Shown here in pieces: positions 44,370-53,725 of a DNA stretch of 55,392 bases. Under the pieces are notes generated by a model that was not told the origin of the DNA, did no database searches, and saw nothing but the letters and a program-made list of their open reading frames with translations. The stretch is from an uncultured Muribaculaceae bacterium (GTDB lineage Bacteria > Bacteroidota > Bacteroidia > Bacteroidales > Muribaculaceae). The DNA lies in contig CAJTYH010000019.1 of assembly GCA_910583675.1 (NCBI GenBank), forward strand, positions 1 through 55,392, given 5' to 3'. The position numbers were made by a program, and so were the translations under genes. The first letter of the stretch is position 1; each line of letters opens with the position of its first letter.

Positions 44370-45401
44370 ATGCAGTTTACAGCTTCACAGATAGCCTCTA
44401 TTGCAGGAGGTACGGTTGAGGGAGACGGAAATGCCGTTGTCAATTCCTTTGCTAAGATAGAGGATGGGCACGTGGGAGCAATTTCGTTTCTGGCAAATCC
44501 CAAATATACGCAATATATTTATACGACCGATTCCTCCGTGGTGTTGGTATCATCCGATTTCATACCGGAAAAACCCTTGAAATGTACCTTGATAAAGGTC
44601 TCAGATCCATATGCCACCGTGGCTCGCCTTCTTGATATGGCTTCAAAAATGATGGAGCCTGTGCTTACCGGCAAGGAGGAGCCTTGTTTCGTTGCAGATG
44701 GGGTTGAATTGCCTGAAGATGCTTATGTAGGGGCGTTTGCTTATGTCGGGAAGGGGGCACGCATAGGAAAAGGCGTTAAGATATATCCTCAGGCATACAT
44801 TGGCCATAATGTGGAGATCGGTGATGGCTCCGTTGTATATCCCAATGCTTCTGTCTATCATAACTGCAAGATAGGCCGGAGATGCGTGATTCATTCGGGT
44901 GCTGTAATAGGTGCCGACGGGTTTGGTTTTGCCCCAGTTGACGGCCATTATGATAAAATACCACAAATAGGTATCGTAGAGCTTGAAGATGACGTGGAAG
45001 TAGGTGCCAATACGACAGTGGATCGTGCCACTATGGGACGGACTTTGATACAGAAGGGCACGAAACTTGACAATCTAATTCAGGTGGCACATAATTGTGT
45101 CATAGGGCATGACACGGTAATGGCAGCCCAGGTCGGTGTAGCCGGCTCTACAAAAATCGGCAGCAACTGTATGGTAGGGGGACAGGTCGGCTTCAAGGGA
45201 CATATCCTCGTTGGCGACAATGTGCAGATCGGTGCCCAATCCGGAATTGCCGGAAATTTGCGGGAAGGGAGTCGGGTGATGGGATCTCCTGCTCTTGATA
45301 TGGGCAAATATGCGCGTCAGGCGGCATTGACAAAGAATCTCCCATGGCTGTTTGACCGGCTTAAAGAGCTTGAAAAACGAGTGTCTGAGCTTGAAAATTA
45401 A
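44370..45401 (+). CDS. lpxD: UDP-3-O-acyl-glucosamine N-acyltransferase LpxD
   Basis: LpxD adds the second acyl chain in lipid A synthesis. I use the ATG at 44370, giving 343 residues beginning MQFTASQIASIAGG, the family's standard start. A TTG at 44352 would add six residues. The N-terminal uridine-binding domain is followed by hexapeptide repeats (left-handed beta helix) from about 105 to 310. Catalytic His241 lies in QVAHNCVIGHD. A short C-terminal helix (RLKELEKRVSELEN) is typical. It begins the lipid A cluster lpxD, lpxC/fabZ, lpxA. Confidence 0.95.
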   Translation: MQFTASQIASIAGGTVEGDGNAVVNSFAKIEDGHVGAISFLANPKYTQYIYTTDSSVVLVSSDFIPEKPLKCTLIKVSDPYATVARLLDMASKMMEPVLTGKEEPCFVADGVELPEDAYVGAFAYVGKGARIGKGVKIYPQAYIGHNVEIGDGSVVYPNASVYHNCKIGRRCVIHSGAVIGADGFGFAPVDGHYDKIPQIGIVELEDDVEVGANTTVDRATMGRTLIQKGTKLDNLIQVAHNCVIGHDTVMAAQVGVAGSTKIGSNCMVGGQVGFKGHILVGDNVQIGAQSGIAGNLREGSRVMGSPALDMGKYARQAALTKNLPWLFDRLKELEKRVSELEN

Positions 45402-45515
45402 TAAAAACAGTACTAAATAATTAAGAGAAACGGTAATCGTTAAAATCACAAGGAAGCTCATTAAATGGGCTATGCTTGACAACGACATCCGCAAAACAGA
45501 ATATCACATTTCTTT

Positions 45516-46898
45516 ATGAAGCAGCAAACTCTCAACGGTGAGTTTACCGTAAAAGGCAAGGGACTTCACACCGGGCTTGAGATTGAAGCCATTTTTCTTC
45601 CAGCTCCCGAGAACCATGGATATAAGTTTCAAAGGGTTGATCTACCGGATGAGCCGATAATTGATGCGCTTGCAGAAAACGTGACAGAGACAGAGCGAGG
45701 TACTGTCATTTCACGTGGCGATGTGCGCATTTCCACGATAGAGCATGCATTGGCCGCGTTGTACGCTTCCGGCATTGACAACTGCCTTATAAAATTGAAT
45801 GCTCCGGAACTTCCGATCCTTGACGGCAGTGCTGAAAAGTATATTGAAGAGATTGACCGTGTCGGGTTGTGCGAACAGGGTGCTGACAAGAATTTTTATG
45901 TTGTAAAGCATAAGATAGAGGTGCGCGACGAACAGACCGGTGCGCATCTTACGGTGTTGCCCGATTCGGATTTCTCTGTGGATGTGATGATTTCGTTCAA
46001 TTCCCCTGTGCTATCCAATCAATATGCACGTCTGGAGAATATGACGGAATTTCGTACTGAAATAGCCTCCAGTCGCACTTTCGTATTTGTCCGTGAGGTT
46101 GAAGCCCTTTTGCAGGCGAACCTGATAAAGGGTGGAGATCTGGACAATGCGATTGTAATTTATGACCGCAAGCTCCCTCAGGAGAAACTGGATCATATCG
46201 CAGATCTTATTGGCGTGCCTCATAAGGAGGTATCTGATTTCGGCTACATAAACAATCGTCCGTTGGAGTTTGAAAATGAGCCTGCGCGTCATAAGCTGCT
46301 TGACGTACTCGGTGATGTCGCGCTTATCGGACGTCCTCTCAAGGGGCGTATCATAGCATGTCGTCCCGGACACAAGATCAACACGACTTTCGCCAAACAG
46401 ATACGCAAGGAAATACAGCGACAGGAACTTCAGGCTCCGTCATACAATCCATCGGCAGAGCCTATGATGGACATAAATGCCATTCGTGAACACCTTCCTC
46501 ACCGTTATCCGATGCTTCTTGTGGATAAGATCATAGACAGAGGAGAAAGCTACATCGTTGGCGTGAAGAATGTCACAGTAAACGAGCCTTTCTTTCAAGG
46601 CCATTTCCCTCAGGAACCTGTAATGCCCGGCGTATTGTTGGTGGAGGCTATGGCACAGACCGGCGGGTTGCTTGTGCTTGGCACAGTGAGCGACCCTGAA
46701 AGGTATTCCACTTACTTCATGAAGATAGACAATGTGAAATTCCGCCAAAAGGTGGTGCCGGGTGATACGCTTCTGTTCCATGTCTCTTTCCTTACGCCGT
46801 TGCGTCGTGGATGCGCATTGATGAAAGGCGTGGCTTTTGTCGGCGACCGTGTGGTCTGTGAGTGCGAGTTTATGGCTCAGATTGTCAAGAACAAATAA
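45516..46898 (+). CDS. lpxC/fabZ: Fused LpxC deacetylase / FabZ dehydratase
   Basis: The 460-residue protein fuses LpxC, the committed zinc deacetylase of lipid A synthesis, with FabZ, the 3-hydroxyacyl-ACP dehydratase of fatty-acid synthesis. LpxC zinc ligands are His77 (TIEHALA), His259 and Asp263 (ARHKLLDVLGD). FabZ begins near residue 320; its catalytic residues are His363 (FFQGHFP) and Glu377 (LLVEAMAQ). This fusion is a Bacteroidota hallmark. Both enzymes compete for hydroxyacyl-ACP, so a fixed ratio would balance lipid A against phospholipid. The gap to lpxD is 114 bp and lpxA follows by 19 bp. Confidence 0.97.
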   Translation: MKQQTLNGEFTVKGKGLHTGLEIEAIFLPAPENHGYKFQRVDLPDEPIIDALAENVTETERGTVISRGDVRISTIEHALAALYASGIDNCLIKLNAPELPILDGSAEKYIEEIDRVGLCEQGADKNFYVVKHKIEVRDEQTGAHLTVLPDSDFSVDVMISFNSPVLSNQYARLENMTEFRTEIASSRTFVFVREVEALLQANLIKGGDLDNAIVIYDRKLPQEKLDHIADLIGVPHKEVSDFGYINNRPLEFENEPARHKLLDVLGDVALIGRPLKGRIIACRPGHKINTTFAKQIRKEIQRQELQAPSYNPSAEPMMDINAIREHLPHRYPMLLVDKIIDRGESYIVGVKNVTVNEPFFQGHFPQEPVMPGVLLVEAMAQTGGLLVLGTVSDPERYSTYFMKIDNVKFRQKVVPGDTLLFHVSFLTPLRRGCALMKGVAFVGDRVVCECEFMAQIVKNK

Positions 46899-46917
46899 AT
46901 AGATACACCAACAAAGA

Positions 46918-47694
46918 ATGAAACAGCCCTTTGCATACATACATCCGGCCGCCAAGATTCATCCCAGCGTGGTCATAGAACCGTTTGTGACCATTGATCA
47001 GAATGTTGAAATTGGTGAGGGTACTCATATAGGGAGCAACGTAACCATTATGGAGGGCGCCCGTATAGGCAAGTACTGCAATATTTTCCCAGGTGCGGTT
47101 ATTTCCGGCATTCCCCAGGATTTGAAATTCAAAGGTGAAGAAACTGTGGCGATCATAGGTGACCATACTACCATCCGTGAATGTGTTACTGTAAATCGTG
47201 GAACTGCTTCCAAAGGCATGACGCGTGTGGGAAACAATTGTCTGATCATGGCCTATTCCCATGTGGCTCACGATTGTGTCATAGGCAACAACGTGATAAT
47301 GTCAAATGCAACCCAAGTGGCCGGTGAGGTACAGGTCGATGACTTTGCCGTAATTGGTGGTGGTACGCTGATACATCAGTTCTGTCATCTTGGCGCTCAT
47401 GTAATGATACAGGGGGGAGCGCGAATCAACAAGGATATTCCTCCATTTGTGAAGGCCGGACGTGATCCGATCGCCTATACAGGAGTGAATTCCATAGGTT
47501 TGCGTCGCCGTAACTTCAGTAACGATCAGATTCGTGAGATACAGGAGATATATCGGTATCTATATCTTTCCCGCTTGAACGTATCGGATGCTGTGGATCG
47601 CATTGAGGCTGAGATTCCCGCTACGAACGAACGCGACGAAATCATTGAGTTCATACGGAATTCACGCAGAGGCATTGTACGCGGTTACGTGTGA
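46918..47694 (+). CDS. lpxA: UDP-N-acetylglucosamine acyltransferase LpxA
   Basis: The 258-residue enzyme adds the first hydroxyacyl chain to UDP-GlcNAc. The hexapeptide beta helix spans about 1-190; catalytic His118 is in SHVAHDCVIG. GGARINKDIPPFVKAG and the C-terminal helical part (about 190-258) are typical of LpxA and separate it from LpxD. It follows the LpxC-FabZ gene by 19 bp and its unit ends at the hairpin at 47734-47781. lpxB is not nearby. Confidence 0.96.
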   Translation: MKQPFAYIHPAAKIHPSVVIEPFVTIDQNVEIGEGTHIGSNVTIMEGARIGKYCNIFPGAVISGIPQDLKFKGEETVAIIGDHTTIRECVTVNRGTASKGMTRVGNNCLIMAYSHVAHDCVIGNNVIMSNATQVAGEVQVDDFAVIGGGTLIHQFCHLGAHVMIQGGARINKDIPPFVKAGRDPIAYTGVNSIGLRRRNFSNDQIREIQEIYRYLYLSRLNVSDAVDRIEAEIPATNERDEIIEFIRNSRRGIVRGYV

Positions 47695-47733
47695 TGTTTC
47701 ATGCCTGGTATTTGACGGGTCGAAATATATACG

Positions 47734-47781
47734 AGGACAGTATTCGGAGTTGCCTTAGCCGGCGGTCTCCGATGCTGTCCT
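47734..47781 (+). terminator. Terminator of the lpx operon
   Basis: AGGACAG (47734-47740) pairs with CTGTCCT (47775-47781) and CGGAG (47745-47749) with CTCCG (47767-47771), with an internal loop between. TATTTTTAATTT follows. It starts 40 bp past the lpxA stop and ends 21 bp before rlmH. Confidence 0.7.
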
Positions 47782-47792
47782 TATTTTTAATT

Positions 47793-47799
47793 TGGAGGT
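47793..47799 (+). promoter_or_regulatory. Clear Shine-Dalgarno sequence before rlmH
   Basis: TGGAGGT lies 3 bases before the rlmH ATG at 47803. It is the only plain SD-like sequence I saw in the window. Spacing is short compared with the usual 5-9. Confidence 0.4.
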
Positions 47800-47802
47800 G
47801 TT

Positions 47803-48276
47803 ATGAGAATATGTCTGCTTACCATAGGAAAGACCTCAACGGGATATTTGCGTGACGGGATCGAGGAATATGCATCTCGTATCTCAAGAATGGGGCAATT
47901 TGAAGTGCGTTGTCTTCCTGATGTCAAGGCTTCCCGCAAACTTACGATAGAACTTCAAAAGAATTCAGAGGGGGAGTTGATTCTGGATCAATTCCAAAAC
48001 GGTGATTATGTAATATTGCTTGATGAACGTGGACGGGAATATACATCCCGTGAGTTTTCAAGCTTGATGGATGGATTATCACATACTGTGGGTAAGACGC
48101 TATATTTTGTCGTTGGGGGCCCATATGGATTTTCGGCGGATGTTTATGCACGTGCAAACGCCATGATATCGCTGTCAAAAATGACATTTCCGCACGAAAT
48201 GGTACGATTGTTTTTTGTGGAACAGCTTTATCGCGCATTCGCAATAAGCAGGAATCTGCCATATCATCATGATTGA
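47803..48276 (+). CDS. rlmH: 23S rRNA pseudouridine-1915 N3-methyltransferase RlmH
   Basis: The 157-residue SPOUT methyltransferase modifies pseudouridine 1915 in helix 69 of 23S rRNA. VILLDERGREYTSREF and FVVGGPYGFS form the knotted SAM-binding site. The C-terminal RAFAISRNLPYHHD matches the family's ending, usually HPYHHE. Length matches E. coli RlmH. It lies just after the lpx terminator and converges on hemW, 22 bp between stops. Confidence 0.95.
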   Translation: MRICLLTIGKTSTGYLRDGIEEYASRISRMGQFEVRCLPDVKASRKLTIELQKNSEGELILDQFQNGDYVILLDERGREYTSREFSSLMDGLSHTVGKTLYFVVGGPYGFSADVYARANAMISLSKMTFPHEMVRLFFVEQLYRAFAISRNLPYHHD

Positions 48277-48298
48277 GGCGGCAGATTCAGACGCCGCA

Positions 48299-49444
48299 TC
48301 ATTCAAGTATCAACTCCCTTAATATCGCATCGGACATCAGCCATTTGTTACGGCTTATGCGAAAACCGGATGGTGTATTTTCTGACTGGTATATGCTGTG
48401 GATGTCTCCGTTCTTCAGGAATCTTGTGACATTTTCAAGGAATTTGTCTATTACATTGTCCTCAAAAATTGAGCGCGCAAATTGTAAATCGAATCCTTTC
48501 GCAGTTCTTAAGGATGTGATTACATAATCATTGAATCTATTGATGATAGTTTCATCATCAATGGAGTAGCAAGTGCTTCCTTTTGAAATGGCATCAATGT
48601 ACCTTTTTATGCCGGTGGGATTGAAACGACGCAATGTGCCATCGAAACTGTGTGCCGAAGTACCTAATCCAATGTAGGGCGTATAGTTCCAATACGCAGA
48701 ATTGTGTTTGGCTTCATATCCGGGAAGTGCCAGATTTGAAATTTCGTAATGGTTATATCCGGCTTCATCTGCCATTTCACACAAGATGTTGAACATGTTT
48801 TCGGCCGTTGTTCCGGATGCTTCTTTTACGATGCCTTTTTCTTTGCGGGCGTATAGACGGGTTCCCGGTTCATAAGAGAGCAGATAAGAGGAGAAGTGCG
48901 GTGGACTGTATGAGAGTAGTTCGGCAAGATCATGTTTCCAGTCTTTGATTGTCTGGTTGGGAAGCCCGTAAATCAGGTCGGCATTATAATTGATATTGCA
49001 TGAAGAAAGTATCCTGAGTGCCTCACGAGATGCTTCCGGATTATGACGACGGTCTATTGTGGCAAGAAAGACCGGGTTGAATGACTGGATGCCTACGCTT
49101 ATGCGGTCTATTCCCATGTCAGTCCAGGCTTTGATATTGTCGTAGGATATGTCTTCGGGGTTGGATTCCAAAGTGACTTCATTCATGCATGATAAAGGAA
49201 TGCTCTTGTCTATTTGTGAAAGAAGTTTTTCAAGGAGCGGTTTTGGGAGATGTGAAGGTGTGCCACCACCAATGTATAGTGTTGCAATTCTTTCGTTTCC
49301 CAGTTCATTGTTACGTAGATCAAATTCCTTGATGATCGCATTGACATAAGCATCCATATCACGAATGTTGCCTGCAGATGAAAAGAAATCGCAGTAGGCA
49401 CATTTGTGACGACAGAATGGTATGTGTATGTATAATCCGGCCAT
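48299..49444 (-). CDS. hemW: Radical SAM HemW-type heme chaperone
   Basis: The 381-residue protein matches HemW, a radical SAM relative of coproporphyrinogen III dehydrogenase that carries heme rather than oxidising porphyrin. The cluster motif is CRHKCAYC with Cys11, Cys15 and Cys18, followed by GGGTPSHL. ESNPEDISYDNI and RISVGIQSFN are further family motifs. The C-terminal HemW-type domain begins near residue 290. It is the fourth gene of a leftward run after the PH, YjbR and AddB-like genes, with 36 bp to the last. Confidence 0.9.
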   Translation of the reverse strand: MAGLYIHIPFCRHKCAYCDFFSSAGNIRDMDAYVNAIIKEFDLRNNELGNERIATLYIGGGTPSHLPKPLLEKLLSQIDKSIPLSCMNEVTLESNPEDISYDNIKAWTDMGIDRISVGIQSFNPVFLATIDRRHNPEASREALRILSSCNINYNADLIYGLPNQTIKDWKHDLAELLSYSPPHFSSYLLSYEPGTRLYARKEKGIVKEASGTTAENMFNILCEMADEAGYNHYEISNLALPGYEAKHNSAYWNYTPYIGLGTSAHSFDGTLRRFNPTGIKRYIDAISKGSTCYSIDDETIINRFNDYVITSLRTAKGFDLQFARSIFEDNVIDKFLENVTRFLKNGDIHSIYQSENTPSGFRISRNKWLMSDAILRELILE

Positions 49445-49480
49445 AAAAATCTGGTAGCTGTGTGATGATGAGAGTCTGCT

Positions 49481-52400
49481 TTAACGTTGTATTTCGCGAC
49501 GGCATATCTGTAGGAACTTGCAATAGCGGCATGCATCGTTGTTGTCCGGGCAAAGGAACGGAGTTTCAGGATCAAACAATTTTTCCAATTCTGGAATCAA
49601 TAAGTCATTGAACTCGGTCATGTAGTCGCGATAGTCAAATACATTCCACTTGGTGCTGTTTCTGGATGGCTTTTTTAGATCCAATAATTCGATGTTGCCC
49701 GTGCATGATGGAGCGCTCCATTGGAGCGGCTCGATTTTTCGAACCATCATTGTGCGAATCGGGTATATGATCGGCTGTATGGCACCTGTATATCCGGTAT
49801 GTTGGGAATATGCCTGGCAGTAGAGCATCAGTTGCAGATATGCTTTTACCCTATAGTCATGTAGGACGGAAGGAACGTCTTTTGCCGATGTGGCATCGGC
49901 TCCGGTCTTGTAATCTACGATGCGCAGATAGTTCGTTCCCAGATGGTTCGCAAGGCAATCTATGCGGTCTATCTTGCATGTGAAGTTTATGGTAATGCTC
50001 TTGTTATTTGATCCGTTCAAATCAAGCCGCATCTGTTTGTCCCATTCCCCTGCACGATATGTGAATGGCGCAAGTTCCTTTTCGCGCTTGAAAGTGGCTT
50101 GCACCAACATGCGCATTATTTGGGCAATTATTAGTGAGTCGCCGGTGAGAGGGGAATCGTTATTTTCCCCAAGCCGCATATGGTGTTGGTTGATGGCTCG
50201 TGTAATCTCTTTTTCAAGTGTCACATTGTCCTTTGACATTTCCTCCAAACGATCGGTTGTTATGAGGACTTCCCCATCATGTCCATGATTGTCACGTTCG
50301 AGATTGTATAATTTCTCAAACACTTGATGAACGATAGTTCCATATGTTCCTTCATCCATCCAGTCATTTATTTCATCTCCCTGTTTGAATCCTGCAATAC
50401 GTTCCAAGTAGAATGAGACGGGACATCCGAGATAACGTTCTATAGCGGTGGCGGAAAGAAACAATGGATTGTCAGCGTCTTGATAGCGGTTTATCATGGC
50501 CATGATCTCGGGTGTCTTCCTGACCGATACTTTTGATTCAGGCAAGCCTGTAAGGCGATAGGGAAGTACCTTGCATGTCATGCGTTCCGGATGAAGTATG
50601 TGTATTAGCTGATGGATGAAACGGGACGGTTGGCTGCTACGCATTCCTGTGGTACGCGCATCGTATAGCAGATGAATGTCACGGGCACGTGAAATCATGC
50701 GGTAGAACATATATGCGAAGGCTTCCTCTTGGTCTTCTGATGTGGACAAGCGGTAGGCACGTCGCAGCACCATGGGAATGAATGTCGCATCCGATTTTGA
50801 TCTGGGGAATATCCGTTCATTCATGGATGGTATTATCAACGTATCGAAATCCAGGGCACGTGCCTCAAGTACACCCATAACCTGCAGCCCCCGAAGTGGC
50901 ATTCCGTCGAAATTAAGCATTTCGCCTTTGATGATTTTTTCAACGAGATTGAAAACCGTGGAATCTTCCATGAAGATCTGGGGCTTACCATCTTTCCCTT
51001 GGAGGTATTCAGAACGCAATTTCTTGAGGCGTATCACTGCATTTGCATATCTCCTCAGAAATGCCTGCTGCAACGCAATGCTCCTGTCAATATTGGGAGA
51101 GTCTGTAATCCGTGGAAATATACTTTCATCGTTTTCCGGATCTATGGCGTCATCGTCCATTATTCCAAGGGAGGATTTGTTCCAGGAATTGATGATAGCA
51201 TTGTCCAACCATTCAATGAGTGTAATCAGGTAATCAAATACATCGCTGCAATTTTGTTTGTCAGCGACCATTGTAAATACGGGCAAGAATTTGTTGAAGT
51301 CCTTTTCATGGAAGAACTGCTCCGGAACATTGAATAATCTTCTTGTCCTGATCTCAGTGAGCATTGTGGATGCCGTCTGTCTGTCAACAGCCCTTATAAG
51401 AGGATGGGTAAGTATCTTGGTTACATCATCTATGAAAAATGTCTTTGCGTTTTTTGATTGATATGCGCGCATTTGCAATGAGACAATGTTTCTCACAAGC
51501 CCGGCCACGGCAGTGTTCTTGAGTTTGTAACCCATGGTTATGTTTAGCGGCGCGATGTTGGCGGGAAGTGAATTGACCAAGGGGGTAAGCAACGTCTCTT
51601 CCGGCATTATTATTGCAGTTCGCCGTAGTTTCACGGGGTCAGGGTCTGAGGGAAATATCGATGACAGTGCAGTACTTATAGCCTTGCATTGTCCGACACG
51701 TGACGGGACTCCTATTATGTTCAGATGAGGAAAATTACTGATCTTTTCAACGCAATCGAAACATGAAGGGAATTCGCGGGCATATCCTACCACGCGCCCT
51801 ATTCCCGGAAGGGAACTATCCTCAAATACCGGTGACCCAAGATCCCAATAGAAGTCTGCAATCGGCATGTCGGTATCTGCATGCCTCATCTCGGCAAGGG
51901 TCTTGAAAATGGTATGCTCTGCTACAGATAGACTGTTAAACCCGACAAATACGAACCGCGAGGCATTCAAGTCTTTAGGTGTCATATCCCTTAACCGTTC
52001 GGCAGTCTGGCGTGAGTTCATTCCCGGAGTATGCAGTCCAAGTTCTTTAAGCTTTGTGCGAAATCCATAATACAAACTTCCCATTATTTGCCATAGGCGG
52101 AGGAATCCGGCGCGTGGACTGCGATGCAGGGATATTTCAGGTGTCTTCTCATCATTCGAAATTTCATGCGTGTATGATATGTGATTCCAGAATTCCCTTA
52201 CTTCTGGTTCAAGGTCATAGTCTTTCCAAAACTCCTGAACGATTTTTATCTGATCGTCGGTAAGATAGTTTGCGGATATTTCCTTTAGCGAACTTACGTT
52301 CCTGAATATCTGAAATGGATCGGCCATCGCATCATCCACATCATCGAAATCCTGTATCAGAGTGTCCGCCCAATATACAAATCTGTTAAAGTCTATCTTG

Positions 52401-52708
52401 GCGGCTTCGTATTCACCGATCTCCTGAGAAACGATTTTTCTGTAAACGTCATATAGGATGAAGATCATCTCAAGGCGGTCGGCGGAGGCGACACCTGACG
52501 AAAAACTCTCTGTAAATTCTATGATCGTGGTAGTATGCGGATGCAGTACCGGTCTGTCGCCATTAGGAGAATTTTTTATTATGGCGCTAAGGTAATGATT
52601 GAAGAATGTTACGGAACGTTTGTTAGGGAACACAAAACACATGTCTCCCAATGAAGCAGCCTCGTGTTCCAGATATGCCTCGGCGATGGAATATAGGAAT
52701 GGTTTCAT
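49481..52708 (-). CDS. AddB-like PD-(D/E)XK nuclease protein
   Basis: The 1075-residue protein matches AddB/RexB-type subunits of the RecBCD-like repair machine. The N-terminal half is helicase-like without a clear Walker A. The C-terminal nuclease has GTIVHQVFEKL (metal histidine), KIDRIDCLANH and RIVDYKTGAD (catalytic Asp and Lys). Four cysteines that bind an iron-sulfur cluster around the nuclease are placed as in AddB: Cys762 (GCPVSFYLER), then Cys1060, Cys1063 and Cys1069 (CRYCKFLQIC). The partner AddA helicase is not in the window. It starts 6 bp after the YjbR gene, suggesting co-transcription. Confidence 0.82.
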   Translation of the reverse strand: MKPFLYSIAEAYLEHEAASLGDMCFVFPNKRSVTFFNHYLSAIIKNSPNGDRPVLHPHTTTIIEFTESFSSGVASADRLEMIFILYDVYRKIVSQEIGEYEAAKIDFNRFVYWADTLIQDFDDVDDAMADPFQIFRNVSSLKEISANYLTDDQIKIVQEFWKDYDLEPEVREFWNHISYTHEISNDEKTPEISLHRSPRAGFLRLWQIMGSLYYGFRTKLKELGLHTPGMNSRQTAERLRDMTPKDLNASRFVFVGFNSLSVAEHTIFKTLAEMRHADTDMPIADFYWDLGSPVFEDSSLPGIGRVVGYAREFPSCFDCVEKISNFPHLNIIGVPSRVGQCKAISTALSSIFPSDPDPVKLRRTAIIMPEETLLTPLVNSLPANIAPLNITMGYKLKNTAVAGLVRNIVSLQMRAYQSKNAKTFFIDDVTKILTHPLIRAVDRQTASTMLTEIRTRRLFNVPEQFFHEKDFNKFLPVFTMVADKQNCSDVFDYLITLIEWLDNAIINSWNKSSLGIMDDDAIDPENDESIFPRITDSPNIDRSIALQQAFLRRYANAVIRLKKLRSEYLQGKDGKPQIFMEDSTVFNLVEKIIKGEMLNFDGMPLRGLQVMGVLEARALDFDTLIIPSMNERIFPRSKSDATFIPMVLRRAYRLSTSEDQEEAFAYMFYRMISRARDIHLLYDARTTGMRSSQPSRFIHQLIHILHPERMTCKVLPYRLTGLPESKVSVRKTPEIMAMINRYQDADNPLFLSATAIERYLGCPVSFYLERIAGFKQGDEINDWMDEGTYGTIVHQVFEKLYNLERDNHGHDGEVLITTDRLEEMSKDNVTLEKEITRAINQHHMRLGENNDSPLTGDSLIIAQIMRMLVQATFKREKELAPFTYRAGEWDKQMRLDLNGSNNKSITINFTCKIDRIDCLANHLGTNYLRIVDYKTGADATSAKDVPSVLHDYRVKAYLQLMLYCQAYSQHTGYTGAIQPIIYPIRTMMVRKIEPLQWSAPSCTGNIELLDLKKPSRNSTKWNVFDYRDYMTEFNDLLIPELEKLFDPETPFLCPDNNDACRYCKFLQICRREIQR

Positions 52709-52714
52709 ACGATA

Positions 52715-53095
52715 TTACTTATCGAAAGACGTGTTGTTTGCTTTGTGGGAACTTGGAGTATGGGCGAGATATATTATTTCATATGCACGTTTTACAAGTT
52801 TCAGGATATTCTTCATGGGTATGTCTCCGTATAAATCAAGTCGGATCCAGTGACGCATGGTTGGATTGACCGGGTTGCCAACCGAATAATATGAAGCTCG
52901 TATGTTTTCGATTTCCTCCGGAGTAGACCTTATATTGACGAAACTGAAATTCTCAATATCTATGAGACAAAACATATGCTCTGTCACATAGAATGCCAGA
53001 ATGGAATCGTATCTTTTGGCGAATTTTCCAAAAGGCATTTTCTCGGTTACATCTCCTAGGGATAGACAATATTCCCTGAATTCCTCTATATCCAT
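52715..53095 (-). CDS. MmcQ/YjbR family protein
   Basis: The 126-residue protein belongs to the MmcQ/YjbR family, small CyaY-like alpha/beta proteins often called DNA-binding, with no firm biochemical role. MDIEEFREYCLSLGDVTEKMPFG opens in family style; later NPTMRHWIRLDLYGDIP and LVKRAYEIIY follow. It lies 6 bp both from the PH-domain gene upstream and from the AddB-like gene downstream, which implies one transcript. Confidence 0.85.
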   Translation of the reverse strand: MDIEEFREYCLSLGDVTEKMPFGKFAKRYDSILAFYVTEHMFCLIDIENFSFVNIRSTPEEIENIRASYYSVGNPVNPTMRHWIRLDLYGDIPMKNILKLVKRAYEIIYLAHTPSSHKANNTSFDK

Positions 53096-53101
53096 AATGC
53101 G

Positions 53102-53527
53102 TTATCGTATAACCGTAATATCAGGATTTATGACTGTTAGATCATGCACGAATCCTTCACGGTCTTTAGGAGATATTTCTATTGGCATAGAGCTTTTCAA
53201 AATCTTTCTGTCGGTGAATCGTATCGCAATTCTGGTTGTGGAAAGTGCTGCTCCAGCCAATATACCCTTGCAAAATTTAACTTCCTTGATTTTATGGATA
53301 GGGAAGCGATGGGGACGGAAAAATTGATAGACAATGAAATCACTCCCTTCAATGGCATACCAGCAACCGAACATGGGTATGCATATCGTTCCTATAATAC
53401 AGACACCATATATGGCTGCAAACCACCAGGGCTCTGTAATCGCGGGTATGATGGCTACTACGCATGCAAATATGATGAGTGCAATCAGCCACCAATCTAT
53501 TTTTGAGAGGTATATCTTCCTTTTCAT
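53102..53527 (-). CDS. Small membrane protein with bacterial PH domain
   Basis: The 141-residue protein has two membrane helices (about 12-32 and 35-57, with WWLIALIIFACVVAIIP and FAAIYGVCIIGTICI). A bacterial PH-like domain of the YyaB type follows: FIVYQFFRPHRFPIHKIKEV and ISPKDREGFVHDLTVIN. Its function is not known. It is the first gene of the leftward run that ends with hemW. It starts 198 bp from the ppdK stop. Confidence 0.8.
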   Translation of the reverse strand: MKRKIYLSKIDWWLIALIIFACVVAIIPAITEPWWFAAIYGVCIIGTICIPMFGCWYAIEGSDFIVYQFFRPHRFPIHKIKEVKFCKGILAGAALSTTRIAIRFTDRKILKSSMPIEISPKDREGFVHDLTVINPDITVIR

Positions 53528-53657
53528 ATGACAAAAATATGGGAAATCAGATTGTTGTTGAATACATGAGATGACTTTGTAAGAAGAAATGTACCAACTG
53601 TATCAAAATACTTATAGCCACGATATGTGTTGAAGTTGAATGGGCGCATTAAAAGTA

Positions 53658-53703
53658 AAATTAGGCCGTAACCTCTGATTTTCAAAGTGCTACGACCTAA
53701 TTT
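53658..53703 (-). terminator. Terminator of ppdK
   Basis: AAATTAGGCCGTA (53658-53670) pairs with TACGACCTAATTT (53691-53703), 13 positions with one mismatch. On the minus strand TTACTTTT follows; on the plus strand TTTT follows. It starts 22 bp after the ppdK stop. Confidence 0.75.
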
Positions 53704-53725
53704 TTTTGTTGCTCAGAAGCTATGC

